DNA of 21,925 bases from Anthropogastromicrobium aceti (GCF_025567095.1 NZ_JAOQJH010000044.1); one strand, 5' to 3'; counted from the first letter of the stretch, positions 1 to 7,263 are shown. Translations and numbers: made by a program. Notes: generated from the sequence alone by a model not told the origin.

Positions 1-361
1 TATGCTCAAGATTATGCCCAAAAATATATGTAGAGGTTGGCATCTGCCTGTGTATCTGAGGACGTATAAAAACATGATCATTTAACGTTTCTGTATTAAT
101 GTTTTTGTCCTCATCCATCTGCTGAATCAAAAGACTGCTGATAAACTGCTTTCCGAGCCCCTCCTCAACACCATCCAAAAGCTCCTGAAGAGAAAGATCA
201 AGTACACGGCATAACGGCACCAGCTGAATAATGTCTGGCATTCCGCCACCAGTCTCCCACCGTGAGACAGCCTTGTTGGTGACATTAAGCTGTTTTGCAA
301 GTTCACGTTGTGTTAATCCAGCTTTTTTTCTTGCCCTAATAATTTGTTCTGCCATTGTCAT
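1..361 (-). CDS. XRE-family HTH transcriptional regulator, partial (runs off the window)
   Basis: The minus strand reads open from an ATG at 361 to the window edge, 120 codons without a stop. It begins MTMAEQIIRARKKAGLTQRE, and residues about 4-60 form a helix-turn-helix of the XRE/Cro-CI type: LTQRELAKQLNVT, then NKAVSRWETG, which is the recognition-helix signature. The later residues (after about 65) are not recognised, so the C-terminal domain and any ligand are unknown. The start at 361 is preferred over the ATG at 355 because GGAGG at 376-372 lies 10 nt upstream. A promoter sits immediately before it. As the next gene in the same orientation is AraC-like, the two are probably transcribed separately. 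The HTH call is firm; the target genes are unknown. Confidence 0.85.
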   Translation of the reverse strand, partial: MTMAEQIIRARKKAGLTQRELAKQLNVTNKAVSRWETGGGMPDIIQLVPLCRVLDLSLQELLDGVEEGLGKQFISSLLIQQMDEDKNINTETLNDHVFIRPQIHRQMPTSTYIFGHNLEH

Positions 362-390
362 TTGAGGATCACCTCCATCTTTTTGCTTCA

Positions 391-419
391 ACTATAGCAA
401 GGACTTTCTCTCATGACAA
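391..419 (-). promoter_or_regulatory. Promoter of the XRE regulator
   Basis: On the minus strand TTGTCA (419-414) and TATAGT (396-391) are separated by 17 nt, each one base from consensus. Transcription would start near 384, just upstream of the ribosome site at 376, so the leader is very short. Confidence 0.7.
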
Positions 420-516
420 TCCATGAATCGTAGATTTTTTATTTATAAGCATTCAGCTATATATTTACAAAAATACACTTCTTCCACTTTCTAATTATTA
501 CAGGCAAAATATTGGT

Positions 517-1314
517 TTATCCATGATCTGTAACCACCATATTTTCTCCCAGCGTATTCTCACGCCACTTGGATGGTGCATATCCTGTACACTTGCGAAA
601 CTGTCTTGAGAAATGCACTGGGCTGTTATAACCACATCTGTCTGCAATCTCTTCCATCGTCAGGTTTGTCTGTGCCAGCATTCGTTTGGCCTGATCGATG
701 CGGCTCTGAATAATATCAGCCCCACATGATACCTGAAACGCCTTTTTATAAAGATCCTGGAAATAAGCGGGGCTTAAGCTAACCTGATCTGCCAGCTCCT
801 GTATTGACCATGGACGCGCCGGAAATGCATAGATTTCCTCTCGAAGCTCCAAAAGCTTTTGATAGTGTGCAATCTGTGGAAGCGATGAATTTAAGTAATT
901 ATCGATCAATGTAAAGAAGGCCATCATAAGCTGTGACAGAACATTGTCACGCTGTGCCATTCCTGAATGAAATGCATTCATCATCAGCTGCATATATTGA
1001 GACACTGGAATATTTTCCTGGAGGCTTACTGGTTTATTTATCGGAATCCGAAAATTTGCAAGCTGATTGTCTGGATCATAAAAATTGATCCAGTCATCGC
1101 AGTAGCCCTCCCAAACTCCTGTATAAGATGCACGCTTATCTGGACTGATCAAAAGAAGTGTTCCCTTTTTTACCGGAATCTCCTCATCATCAATCTGAAA
1201 CTGAGCTGTTGTTCTTGTATAAATTAAAATATAGTGCTGTCTTTTTTCATAATGACAAACAATTTCGCCTTTTCTGTGGCGGCTGTCTATCCCTACTGCA
1301 TACGTATAAAACAT
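517..1314 (-). CDS. AraC-family transcriptional regulator
   Basis: A 265-residue protein with an N-terminal cupin-like ligand-binding region (roughly residues 1-140, including KKGTLLLISPDKR) and a C-terminal pair of AraC helix-turn-helices. The second carries the family signature (EEIADRCGYNSPVHFSRQFRKC, written here as EEIADRCGY then NSPVHFSRQFRK, ending GYAPSKWR). An upstream TTG at 1374 extends the frame by 20 codons, but that TTG is the first base triplet of a -35 box. The ATG at 1314 has AGGAGG at 1328-1323, 8 nt away, so 1314 is the start. The gene is divergent from the GH27 alpha-galactosidase at 1535, and two direct repeats lie between them. It therefore probably activates that gene in response to an alpha-galactoside or its breakdown product; the inducer is inferred, not shown. 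Confidence 0.9.
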   Translation of the reverse strand: MFYTYAVGIDSRHRKGEIVCHYEKRQHYILIYTRTTAQFQIDDEEIPVKKGTLLLISPDKRASYTGVWEGYCDDWINFYDPDNQLANFRIPINKPVSLQENIPVSQYMQLMMNAFHSGMAQRDNVLSQLMMAFFTLIDNYLNSSLPQIAHYQKLLELREEIYAFPARPWSIQELADQVSLSPAYFQDLYKKAFQVSCGADIIQSRIDQAKRMLAQTNLTMEEIADRCGYNSPVHFSRQFRKCTGYAPSKWRENTLGENMVVTDHG

Positions 1315-1345
1315 ACTTTTTGCCTCCTGTTTTGTTCCAAGCTCT

Positions 1346-1374
1346 ACTATACCTGAATATTTCATTTTGTACAA
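1346..1374 (-). promoter_or_regulatory. Promoter of the AraC regulator
   Basis: TTGTAC (1374-1369), a 17-nt spacer and TATAGT (1351-1346) on the minus strand. It lies inside the frame that would be coding if the TTG at 1374 were used, which argues for the shorter protein starting at 1314. Confidence 0.7.
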
Positions 1375-1433
1375 TGGATACTTTTATATATTTGTCCAGA
1401 AAATTAGATTTTCTCCATTTTTATGTAATCCGA

Positions 1434-1464
1434 TGATATGTTAAGGAAACAATATGATATGTTA
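1434..1464 (+). promoter_or_regulatory. Candidate AraC-regulator binding half-sites (direct repeats)
   Basis: TGATATGTTA occurs twice in the same orientation, at 1434-1443 and 1455-1464, exactly 21 bp (two helical turns) apart. The second copy abuts the weak -35 region (TTCCTT, 1465-1470) of the GH27 gene. This is the geometry expected for an AraC-type activator touching RNA polymerase. The sequence pattern is seen; binding is inferred. Confidence 0.55.
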
Positions 1465-1501
1465 TTCCTTTTTTCTTACTTTGCCTTTATTATAAAGGCA
1501 A
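1465..1501 (+). promoter_or_regulatory. GH27 promoter with a palindrome over the -10 region
   Basis: TATTAT at 1488-1493 is a likely -10 box, 17 nt after a poor -35 (TTCCTT, 1465-1470), consistent with dependence on an activator. The -10 is buried in a perfect 9-bp inverted repeat, TTGCCTTTA (1481-1489) and TAAAGGCAA (1493-1501), separated by 3 nt. It may be a second operator or simply a promoter feature. Confidence 0.5.
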
Positions 1502-1534
1502 TCCAAATATAAATTTTAAAAAGGAGAAACAATT

Positions 1535-2668
1535 ATGATCGCAAAAAAACCGCCTATGGGCTGGAACTCATGGAATACTTTCGGAGACAAAATCAACGAG
1601 CAGCTGATTAAGGAGATGGCTGACCGTATTGTAGAGGATGGCTATCGTGATCTTGGCTACGAATATATTATTATTGATGACTGCTGGTCTCTTCGTGAGC
1701 GTGTTGACGGAAAGCTCGTTGCTGACCCGGCACTGTTTCCAAATGGTATGAAGGCACTTGCCGACTATATTCACTCAAAGGGCTTAAAGTTTGGTATGTA
1801 CTCCTGCGCTGGAACAAAGACTTGTGCAGGCTATCCAAGCAGCTATGGTCATGAATTTTCTGATGCAAAGCAGTTTGCTGAGTGGGATGTTGATTATCTG
1901 AAATATGATTTCTGCAATTTCCCTGTCAGCGGTGATGCAAAGAATGCCTACCTGACCATGGCAATGGCACTTCGCAGTACTGGACGCGATATCTTATTTG
2001 CAGCCTGCAACTGGGGTATGTATGACCCATCTGGCTGGATGCGCTCTCATGGTGCTCACAGCTACCGCTCTACTGGAGATATCTTTGATGGTCCAAAGAG
2101 CTACAAGGATCTTTTCATCAGTCAGGTAGAAAATGTTGAAAACAATGCACCTGGCTGCTGGAATGATATGGACATGCTGATCGTTGGTATGCACGGAAAT
2201 GGAAATGTAGGAATTGGCGGCTGCAGCGACCTTCAGTATCTGCAGCACTTCGCAATGTGGGCATTTTTAGGCTCTCCGCTTATCATCGGTGCTGATCTTA
2301 GAAAGCTTGACGAGGCAAATAAGAAAATCCTCTTCTGTAAGGGACTGATTGAGATCAATCAAGATGAAGAATGCCGCCCACCATTTTTAGTAGATCATGA
2401 TGACACAAGAAAGTACACCTTCGCAAAGCTTCTGTCTGGAAACCGTATTGCGATTGCATTCTTTAATCTTGCTGCTGAGGATCAGTGGACCCAGAATGTA
2501 GGTATCTGTTTCGATGATCTTGGTATTCACTCAGAGTCTGGCATTCGCCTTCAGCTGACAGATGCGATCACTGGTGAGGATCTTGGCATCTATGAAGACA
2601 GCTATGCTACAAAAATCGCTCCTGATGAATCAAAGGTAATCATTGCACAGCTTATTTTCCCTGAATAA
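1535..2668 (+). CDS. Alpha-galactosidase, glycoside hydrolase family 27
   Basis: A 377-residue retaining glycosidase predicted to release terminal alpha-galactose (possibly other alpha-linked sugars) from oligosaccharides such as raffinose-type sugars or galactomannan fragments. The TIM-barrel opens with PPMGWNSWNTFG. The nucleophile is Asp125 in YLKYDFCNF and the acid/base is Asp182 in YRSTGDIFD. The conserved CWNDMDML follows at about 209-215, and the C-terminal roughly 90 residues form a beta-sandwich. There is no signal peptide, so the enzyme is cytoplasmic and acts on imported oligosaccharides. A strong site (AAGGAG, about 9 nt upstream) sets the start. It is monocistronic and followed by a hairpin. 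The divergent AraC regulator is its likely controller. Family assignment is firm; exact substrate is not. Confidence 0.93.
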   Translation: MIAKKPPMGWNSWNTFGDKINEQLIKEMADRIVEDGYRDLGYEYIIIDDCWSLRERVDGKLVADPALFPNGMKALADYIHSKGLKFGMYSCAGTKTCAGYPSSYGHEFSDAKQFAEWDVDYLKYDFCNFPVSGDAKNAYLTMAMALRSTGRDILFAACNWGMYDPSGWMRSHGAHSYRSTGDIFDGPKSYKDLFISQVENVENNAPGCWNDMDMLIVGMHGNGNVGIGGCSDLQYLQHFAMWAFLGSPLIIGADLRKLDEANKKILFCKGLIEINQDEECRPPFLVDHDDTRKYTFAKLLSGNRIAIAFFNLAAEDQWTQNVGICFDDLGIHSESGIRLQLTDAITGEDLGIYEDSYATKIAPDESKVIIAQLIFPE

Positions 2669-2682
2669 TAAAAAACAAATAC

Positions 2683-2710
2683 CCCCTGCCAGCACGATAC
2701 TGGCAGAGGG
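2683..2710 (+). terminator. Hairpin downstream of the GH27 gene
   Basis: CTGCCAG (2686-2692) pairs with CTGGCAG (2700-2706), extended by CCC/GGG across a bulged A. The run after it (TAACCCATTTAATATATTTT) is T-rich but not a clean U-tract, so termination is plausible rather than certain. Confidence 0.45.
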
Positions 2711-2741
2711 TAACCCATTTAATATATTTTGAGGCAAACTT

Positions 2742-2960
2742 ATGGATACTACTCATTCAACTGCTGCCTGCAGCAAATGCAAGCAGTGCGGCCGCATCCT
2801 TACAAAGGATGAGATTGGCCTCCACAAAAAACTTTATAACCGCGGCGCTACCTCATATTTTTGCATTGACTGCAGCAGCCAATATCTTGAGATTCCCGTT
2901 CCACTTCTTCAAAAGAAAATTGAAGAATTTAAGGCGATGGGATGCACGCTGTTTCTTTGA
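2742..2960 (+). CDS. Small zinc-ribbon-like protein of unknown function
   Basis: A 72-residue protein with two cysteine pairs, CSKCKQC near residues 10-16 and CIDC near 42-45, arranged as a small zinc-binding knuckle. A conserved-looking tail follows (LLQKKIEEFKAMGCTLF). Similar short CxxC proteins are widespread in Clostridia, but I know of no assigned function. A GAGG site about 9 nt upstream of the ATG supports translation, and base composition is like the neighbours. It follows the GH27 gene by about 70 bp with a hairpin between them, so co-transcription by readthrough is possible. The stop codon (2958-2960) is part of the repeat at 2957-3006. It is convergent with mgtE. Real gene likely; function unknown. 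Confidence 0.75.
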   Translation: MDTTHSTAACSKCKQCGRILTKDEIGLHKKLYNRGATSYFCIDCSSQYLEIPVPLLQKKIEEFKAMGCTLFL

Positions 2961-3006
2961 GCCACCGGGACAGGTACGGTGGCTCAATATCTGTCCCTAG
3001 TGGCTC
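2957..3006. repeat. Inverted repeat / possible pseudoknot between two convergent stop codons
   Basis: TTGAGCCACC (2957-2966) and GGTGGCTCAA (2978-2987) are perfect 10-bp inverted repeats around an 11-nt loop. The loop's GGGACAG (2967-2973) is complementary to CTGTCCC (2991-2997), which could form a pseudoknot. The segment spans exactly from the stop of the zinc-ribbon gene to the stop of mgtE. There is no U-tract. Related TTGAGCCA...GGGACAGGT sequence recurs at 19070-19089. Confidence 0.65.
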
Positions 3007-4403
3007 TACCCCGCAATATGAAACATGTCAATTAAAATGATAAGTGACAATCCATAATACGTTATAACTGCAACAAGGTCATTGACAGTGGTGATAAGTG
3101 GTCCTGACGCAACGGCCGGATCAACGTGAATTTTATGAAAGAACATCGGAATAACTGTTCCTACGATACTGGAAATTACCATGGCTGTAATGAGCGCACC
3201 GCCAACGCAGGCCGCTATCAAAAATGCATGTCCCCAATCATACCCCTTAAAGAAATGAATGTATATGCCAAGTACAGCAAGTGTCATTACACCAAGCACA
3301 AAACCATTTGCAAGACCAATTCTTGCTTCCTTTAAGATTAGACCAAGCTTTTGCTTTGCCTTTAAATTCTCATCCATAAGTACACGGATAGTAACAGCAA
3401 GTGACTGTGTTCCGACGTTACCTGCCATATCAAGCACCATAGACTGGAAACAAATGACAACTGGCAAAACTGCTACAACTGCTTCGAACATGCCGACTAC
3501 AGAAGAAACTAGCATTCCCAAAAATAATAATGCAACAAGCCATGGAAGTCTTTTTTTCATACTCTCAACTGTTGTTTCGTTTAAATCTTCCTCTGCAGTC
3601 AAACCACCGAGCTTTGCATAATCATCGCCCATTGCATCATCGACCATCTCTACTACGTCAGAAGATGTGATGATACCGGCGATTTTTCCTTCCTGTGTCA
3701 AAACAGGCAGGGAATCCTCTGCATATTCCTTAATACGATCGACACAGTCATCTGTCTTTTCGTTATCTAGCAAATACGGATAGGAACGACTGATAATGCT
3801 TTCAAGCGTATACGTATCTCTTGCAACAATCAAATCCTTAAGGTCAATTGCACCATAATATTTATCCTGTTCATCCACAACATAAATGGTAGAAATATTA
3901 TCGTTTTCGCCAGCCTGACGAATCAGCTCTCTCATTGCCTGACGAATAGTTAAGTCATTGTGAATACAGATATAATTTGTGGTCATGCAGCTTCCGATCT
4001 CATCATCGTCATATGACCACAGCAGCTTGACATCCTCTGATGTCTCATGGTCCAAACGTTTAACGATCTCAGCCTTTCTCGACTCGTCCATATCCTCGAG
4101 AACGTCAACGGCATCATCAGAGTCCATGTGAGATACGACATTTGCAGCCTTCTCTAGTGAAAGCTCTTCCATGTACGGACCTGCATCATCAAGATATGCA
4201 AAAATCTCAGCAGTACGGTCTACACCAAGGATGCGATACAAACGCAGTCTCTCCTGAGGCATCAGCTTTTCCAAAATCTCAGCAATATCATTGTCATGAT
4301 AATCTGACAGGCGATCTTCCAGCTCTTTCTCACTTAATGAACTGGAGATGAGCGCTTCCAGCTCTTCAAGATGCTGGCTTTTGCTGTCATTAAATGTTTT
4401 CAT
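3006..4403 (-). CDS. mgtE: Magnesium transporter MgtE
   Basis: A 465-residue membrane Mg2+ channel/transporter. The order of domains is typical. Residues about 10-125 form the acidic N-domain that senses Mg2+, with repeated VVSHMDSDDAVDVLEDMDE-like text. Two CBS domains follow at about 130-255 (CMTTNYICIHNDLTIRQAM and the SRSYPYLLDNEKTDDCVD stretch). Five membrane helices fill about 280-462. The pore region carries DMAGNVGTQSLAVTIR, and the last helix contains PLITTVNDLVAVITYYG with the conserved Asp. Length matches the family. AAGGAGG lies 7 nt before the ATG. The gene is transcribed from a consensus promoter about 240 nt upstream through a leader holding a 32-codon ORF. I found no recognisable M-box riboswitch there. 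Confidence 0.95.
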   Translation of the reverse strand: MKTFNDSKSQHLEELEALISSSLSEKELEDRLSDYHDNDIAEILEKLMPQERLRLYRILGVDRTAEIFAYLDDAGPYMEELSLEKAANVVSHMDSDDAVDVLEDMDESRKAEIVKRLDHETSEDVKLLWSYDDDEIGSCMTTNYICIHNDLTIRQAMRELIRQAGENDNISTIYVVDEQDKYYGAIDLKDLIVARDTYTLESIISRSYPYLLDNEKTDDCVDRIKEYAEDSLPVLTQEGKIAGIITSSDVVEMVDDAMGDDYAKLGGLTAEEDLNETTVESMKKRLPWLVALLFLGMLVSSVVGMFEAVVAVLPVVICFQSMVLDMAGNVGTQSLAVTIRVLMDENLKAKQKLGLILKEARIGLANGFVLGVMTLAVLGIYIHFFKGYDWGHAFLIAACVGGALITAMVISSIVGTVIPMFFHKIHVDPAVASGPLITTVNDLVAVITYYGLSLIILIDMFHIAG

Positions 4404-4487
4404 TGTTTTGCCTCCTTATTTATCCAATTAATTTATTGTGATAAAAAAGGACAAAGTGTCTGCAGTGCAAACAGCAATACAAAACGA

Positions 4488-4586
4488 TCAGTTTTTGGAT
4501 AATTGCAGAATACTGCGGCTTTTCGCTGTATCGCAATCATTCACACTACAGTTTCTACTTCGCCCTATACTATCGCAACCATCCAT
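4488..4586 (-). CDS. 32-codon leader ORF upstream of mgtE
   Basis: ATG at 4586, stop TGA at 4490-4488. GGAGGT (4600-4595) lies 8 nt before the ATG, one of the best ribosome sites in the window. The peptide begins MDGCDSIGRSRNCSVNDCDT and ends ILQLSKN: Asp- and Cys-rich at the front, no membrane segment. It lies between the promoter at 4648-4676 and mgtE, ending 84 nt before the mgtE ATG. RNA from this region can form several hairpins, for example one pairing CTAATTT with AAATTAG just before its ribosome site. By analogy with leader peptides of Mg2+ transporters in enterobacteria, it may couple translation to mgtE expression. That role is inference, and it could also be a small protein in its own right or an accident. 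Confidence 0.5.
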   Translation of the reverse strand: MDGCDSIGRSRNCSVNDCDTAKSRSILQLSKN

Positions 4587-4647
4587 AAAACTTCACCTCC
4601 GTTATTTCTAATTTACAAGCAAAATTAGTTTGCTTTCACAACTCCTT

Positions 4648-4676
4648 ATTATAATCTCTCACTTTCTGTTTTTCAA
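4648..4676 (-). promoter_or_regulatory. Promoter of the mgtE transcript
   Basis: TTGAAA (4676-4671), a 17-nt spacer and a perfect TATAAT (4653-4648) on the minus strand. Transcription would start near 4641, giving a leader of about 238 nt before the mgtE ATG. Confidence 0.8.
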
Positions 4677-4717
4677 CCCATGAATTGCAAAAATAATGTA
4701 AAGTCCGCGTCAAATGT

Positions 4718-4907
4718 TTACAGTTCATGGATAATCCAATATTGCGGCAAAGCCCGAAGGTGAATGGATTTCACGAGCCGGACACTTGGAGCAGGTCTTT
4801 CAAAGTAATGTATGATAATAAAGAACATAAAAGGAACCTGCGGAGTTTGGTCCGGCGACGAAACCATTACACCGAAGGGCTTTCGTTGCATGACGCATGA
4901 ACTGTAA
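4718..4907. repeat. Structured repeat element, copy 1
   Basis: Perfect 12-bp terminal inverted repeats, TTACAGTTCATG (4718-4729) and CATGAACTGTAA (4896-4907), bound a 190-bp element. Read on the plus strand, it folds as a rod of nested helices. They are AAAGCCC/GGGCTTT, then GGTGAATGG (4759-4767) with CCATT-A-CACC (4864-4873), then GCCGGAC (4777-4783) with GTCCGGC (4850-4856), then GCAGGT (4791-4796) with ACCTGC (4836-4841). About 150 core bases differ from copy 2 at only about 6 positions. It lies between the mgtE promoter and the end of the MATE gene (stop at 4917). The transcribed strand is not determined. See copies at 10573-10761 and 19110-19248. Confidence 0.8.
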
Positions 4908-4916
4908 CTTCAAATA

Positions 4917-6272
4917 TTATTGTATCTCTCTGTGGACTTTTCTTCTGACGATTATAAAGCAGCATACCTGCATTGCTATTGTTAGTCCCCATGATACCGG
5001 ATATGAAATAAACAATACGTCAAGTGCTCGGTTTCTTGGAAATACAACATAAATCCAGAAGATTCTGGTGCCGACTGTTCCGATGATTGATAGGATCATT
5101 GGCACGCCTGAGCGCCCCATTCCACGCATCGCGCCTGGAAAAAGATCCATTATTCCGCATAAAAAATATGTCAGCGTTGTAAATGAAAGGATTTCCATTC
5201 CACTTTTAATTACATCCGGCTCTTTATTGTAGACACTTAATATCTGCGGTCCAAAAACATAAAATGCACCGCCCATGACTGTTGCTATGAGAATTGACAA
5301 AATGATGCAGTCAACTAGGACACGGTCCATTCGCTTTGTCTTTTTAACTCCATAATTCTGGCTGGTAAAGCTCATGCACGCCTGTGTAACAGCATTGATT
5401 GAGGTATATAAAAATCCAAGCAAATTGTTGGCTGCCGTATAGCCTGCCATCGCAATTGAGCCAAATGAGTTGACGGATGACTGCAGCAGTACATTAGAGA
5501 AATTAATTACAGTACTCTGTATTCCTGCTGGCACTCCAACTTGAAAAATCTGCCGTAAATATTTTCCATTTATTGACAGCTTTGAAAAATGAAGCTGATA
5601 GCACGCATCTGTTTTGCAAAGGCAGCGAAGTACAAGAACGCAGGAAATCATCTGGGAAATCACTGTTGCAATTGCAACTCCCTCTACGTCAAGATGAAAT
5701 AAAATAACTAATACCATATTTAAAATGGCATTGACTGCACCTGATATCACTAAAAAGACTAGTGGACGTCTTGTATCTCCGACGGCTCGAAGCACAGCTG
5801 CACCGTAATTATAAAGCATAAAAAATGGCACACCGACAAAATAAATTTTCAAATAAAGTGCAGCCATATCAATGACCTCATCAGGTGTTTCCATCAGTTC
5901 AAGTGCAAAACGCGAAAATAAAAGTCCTACAATCATCATCACAACACCGCTTATTGCAGCAAAAAGAATTGAAGTATGGACTGTATCAGACATTTCCTTT
6001 ATCTTGCCAGAAGCAAAAAAACGTGCAGCCAGCACATTAGTTCCAAGTGAAATACCGATAAAAAAGTTAGTAAACAAATTTATCAGCGCACTCGTTGAGC
6101 CGACTGCTGCTAACGGTCGGCTGCCGCTGAATTGTCCCACCACGATAATATCCACAGCATTAAACATCAGCTGTAAAATTCCTGACAGCATAAGTGGCAG
6201 CGAAAATGTAATGAGCTTGTCCATGATCGTGCCATTTGTCATATCTATTTCATATTTTTTGTTGTTTTTCAT
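4917..6272 (-). CDS. MATE-family multidrug/metabolite exporter
   Basis: A 451-residue membrane protein with twelve predicted helices. The N-terminal half begins at about residue 20 with ITFSLPLMLSGILQLMFNAVD, typical of the family, followed by IIVVGQFSGSRPLAAVGS. The second half repeats the fold from about 235 (IFQVGVPAGIQSTVINFSNVLLQ). Family members swap Na+ or H+ for organic cations or metabolites; substrate cannot be read from sequence. It is the last gene of the run GH88, DUF2264, FAH and MATE, starting 42 nt after the FAH stop, with a modest AGAAGA ribosome site. A MATE exporter in a glycan operon is unusual; it may dispose of a toxic intermediate or be a passenger. Copy 1 of the structured repeat begins 10 nt past its stop. 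Confidence 0.92.
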   Translation of the reverse strand: MKNNKKYEIDMTNGTIMDKLITFSLPLMLSGILQLMFNAVDIIVVGQFSGSRPLAAVGSTSALINLFTNFFIGISLGTNVLAARFFASGKIKEMSDTVHTSILFAAISGVVMMIVGLLFSRFALELMETPDEVIDMAALYLKIYFVGVPFFMLYNYGAAVLRAVGDTRRPLVFLVISGAVNAILNMVLVILFHLDVEGVAIATVISQMISCVLVLRCLCKTDACYQLHFSKLSINGKYLRQIFQVGVPAGIQSTVINFSNVLLQSSVNSFGSIAMAGYTAANNLLGFLYTSINAVTQACMSFTSQNYGVKKTKRMDRVLVDCIILSILIATVMGGAFYVFGPQILSVYNKEPDVIKSGMEILSFTTLTYFLCGIMDLFPGAMRGMGRSGVPMILSIIGTVGTRIFWIYVVFPRNRALDVLFISYPVSWGLTIAMQVCCFIIVRRKVHREIQ

Positions 6273-6314
6273 AAAATCTTCTTTCTAATTATGTCTTCTT
6301 TTTCTGTCAATAAT

Positions 6315-7196
6315 TCATTCTCCAATTGTATTTTCAAGACGTCCGATCTTGTCTATCTCGCAGATCACTTTATCTCCTGTCTTTAAAAATTTCGGTGGAT
6401 TAAAGCCCATTCCCACACCAGCAGGTGTTCCTGTCGCAATCAATGTTCCTGCAAGAAGCGTCATTCCCTCGCTCAATTCTTCAACTGCACCACCGATTGT
6501 CTGAATCATGAATCCTGTGTTACTGTTTTGGCGAAGCTCACCGTTTACATAGCTTCTGATTCCAAGATCTGCAACATTGCCGATCTCATCCTTTGTCACG
6601 ATACATGGGCCAATGGAAGTCAGCTTGTCAAGGCTCTTTCCAAGATACCACTGCTTATGACGTGTCTGCAAATTGCGCGCACTGAAATCATTAATGATCG
6701 TATAGCCAAAGATGAATTTCTCTGCATCCTCTGCCTTTACGCCCTTTGCATCCCTGCCAAGCACAACGCCAAGCTCTGCCTCATAGTCCAAACTGTCCAC
6801 TAAGCCTTTATAGCTTGGAATCGTCTCCTTATCTCCAGCAGCCTCACTTACACGCTTTGAAAAATAAATAGTGTATGGCTTGTCCTTTGTGAATGCTTCT
6901 TTAGAAAATGCACTTGCTTCCTTTGCATGCTCAGAATAATTGATTCCAAGACACACCACATCTTGTCTTGGGCGCACAATCGGTGGTAAAATCTGAATTT
7001 CATCTAACGCATAGGCACGCTTACCCTCTCTCTCATTTAAAAGCCTATCCTTCTGCTCATCAGTAATCGTGCACACAAGCTCAGTCATATCAGAAAATTT
7101 CATTCCATAATCTTCTATTCTATATAAAAAAGGATCTTTCTCAAAGCCAGCAAAAAGCAGCTGTGTTCCTTCTAATTTTCCTGTATAAAAACGCAT
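6315..7196 (-). CDS. Fumarylacetoacetate hydrolase (FAH) superfamily enzyme
   Basis: A 293-residue protein whose C-terminal catalytic region (about 80-290) carries the FAH-fold markers: GINYSEH at 85-90, LDYEAELGVVLGRD supplying metal ligands Glu139 and Glu141, NDFSARN supplying Asp170, GKSLD at 186-190 and ATGTPAGVG at about 255-263. Members hydrolyse, isomerise or decarboxylate 2-keto or 2,4-diketo acids with Mg2+/Mn2+. In this operon, with an unsaturated-uronate hydrolase upstream, a role on a keto-deoxy sugar acid is reasonable but unproven. An AGAAGG site 7 nt upstream supports the start. A hairpin with a T-run lies between it and the DUF2264 gene, so its level may be set separately from the upstream enzymes. 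Confidence 0.88.
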   Translation of the reverse strand: MRFYTGKLEGTQLLFAGFEKDPFLYRIEDYGMKFSDMTELVCTITDEQKDRLLNEREGKRAYALDEIQILPPIVRPRQDVVCLGINYSEHAKEASAFSKEAFTKDKPYTIYFSKRVSEAAGDKETIPSYKGLVDSLDYEAELGVVLGRDAKGVKAEDAEKFIFGYTIINDFSARNLQTRHKQWYLGKSLDKLTSIGPCIVTKDEIGNVADLGIRSYVNGELRQNSNTGFMIQTIGGAVEELSEGMTLLAGTLIATGTPAGVGMGFNPPKFLKTGDKVICEIDKIGRLENTIGE

Positions 7197-7234
7197 TTTT
7201 ATGCCTTCTTTCTATTACACATTTTCCATGAAAA

Positions 7235-7263
7235 CGTCTCGTCGAATGTTCTTCGCCGAGACG
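7235..7263 (-). terminator. Intercistronic hairpin with T-run between DUF2264 and FAH genes
   Basis: On the minus strand CGTCTCG pairs with CGAGACG, then across one G-A mismatch CGAA pairs with TTCG around a 5-nt loop, followed by TTTTC. This resembles an intrinsic terminator or attenuator inside the operon. The short U-run suggests partial readthrough to FAH and MATE. Confidence 0.5.

Noticed and set aside
1315..1374. Longer AraC protein starting at TTG 1374
   Set aside because: The TTG is part of the -35 box, there is no ribosome site, and AGGAGG precedes the ATG at 1314.
3259..3621. Plus-strand frame opposite mgtE (also those opposite MATE and trp genes)
   Set aside because: Low-complexity Ser/Thr/Ala text typical of antisense translation of membrane or barrel proteins.
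4404..4640. M-box (ykoK) Mg2+ riboswitch upstream of mgtE
   Set aside because: I looked for the expected conserved core and did not see it; the leader ORF explains the interval better.
4850..4870. Hammerhead-ribozyme-like GAAAC in the structured repeat
   Set aside because: The CUGANGA strand and a cleavable GUH arrangement are absent in all three copies.
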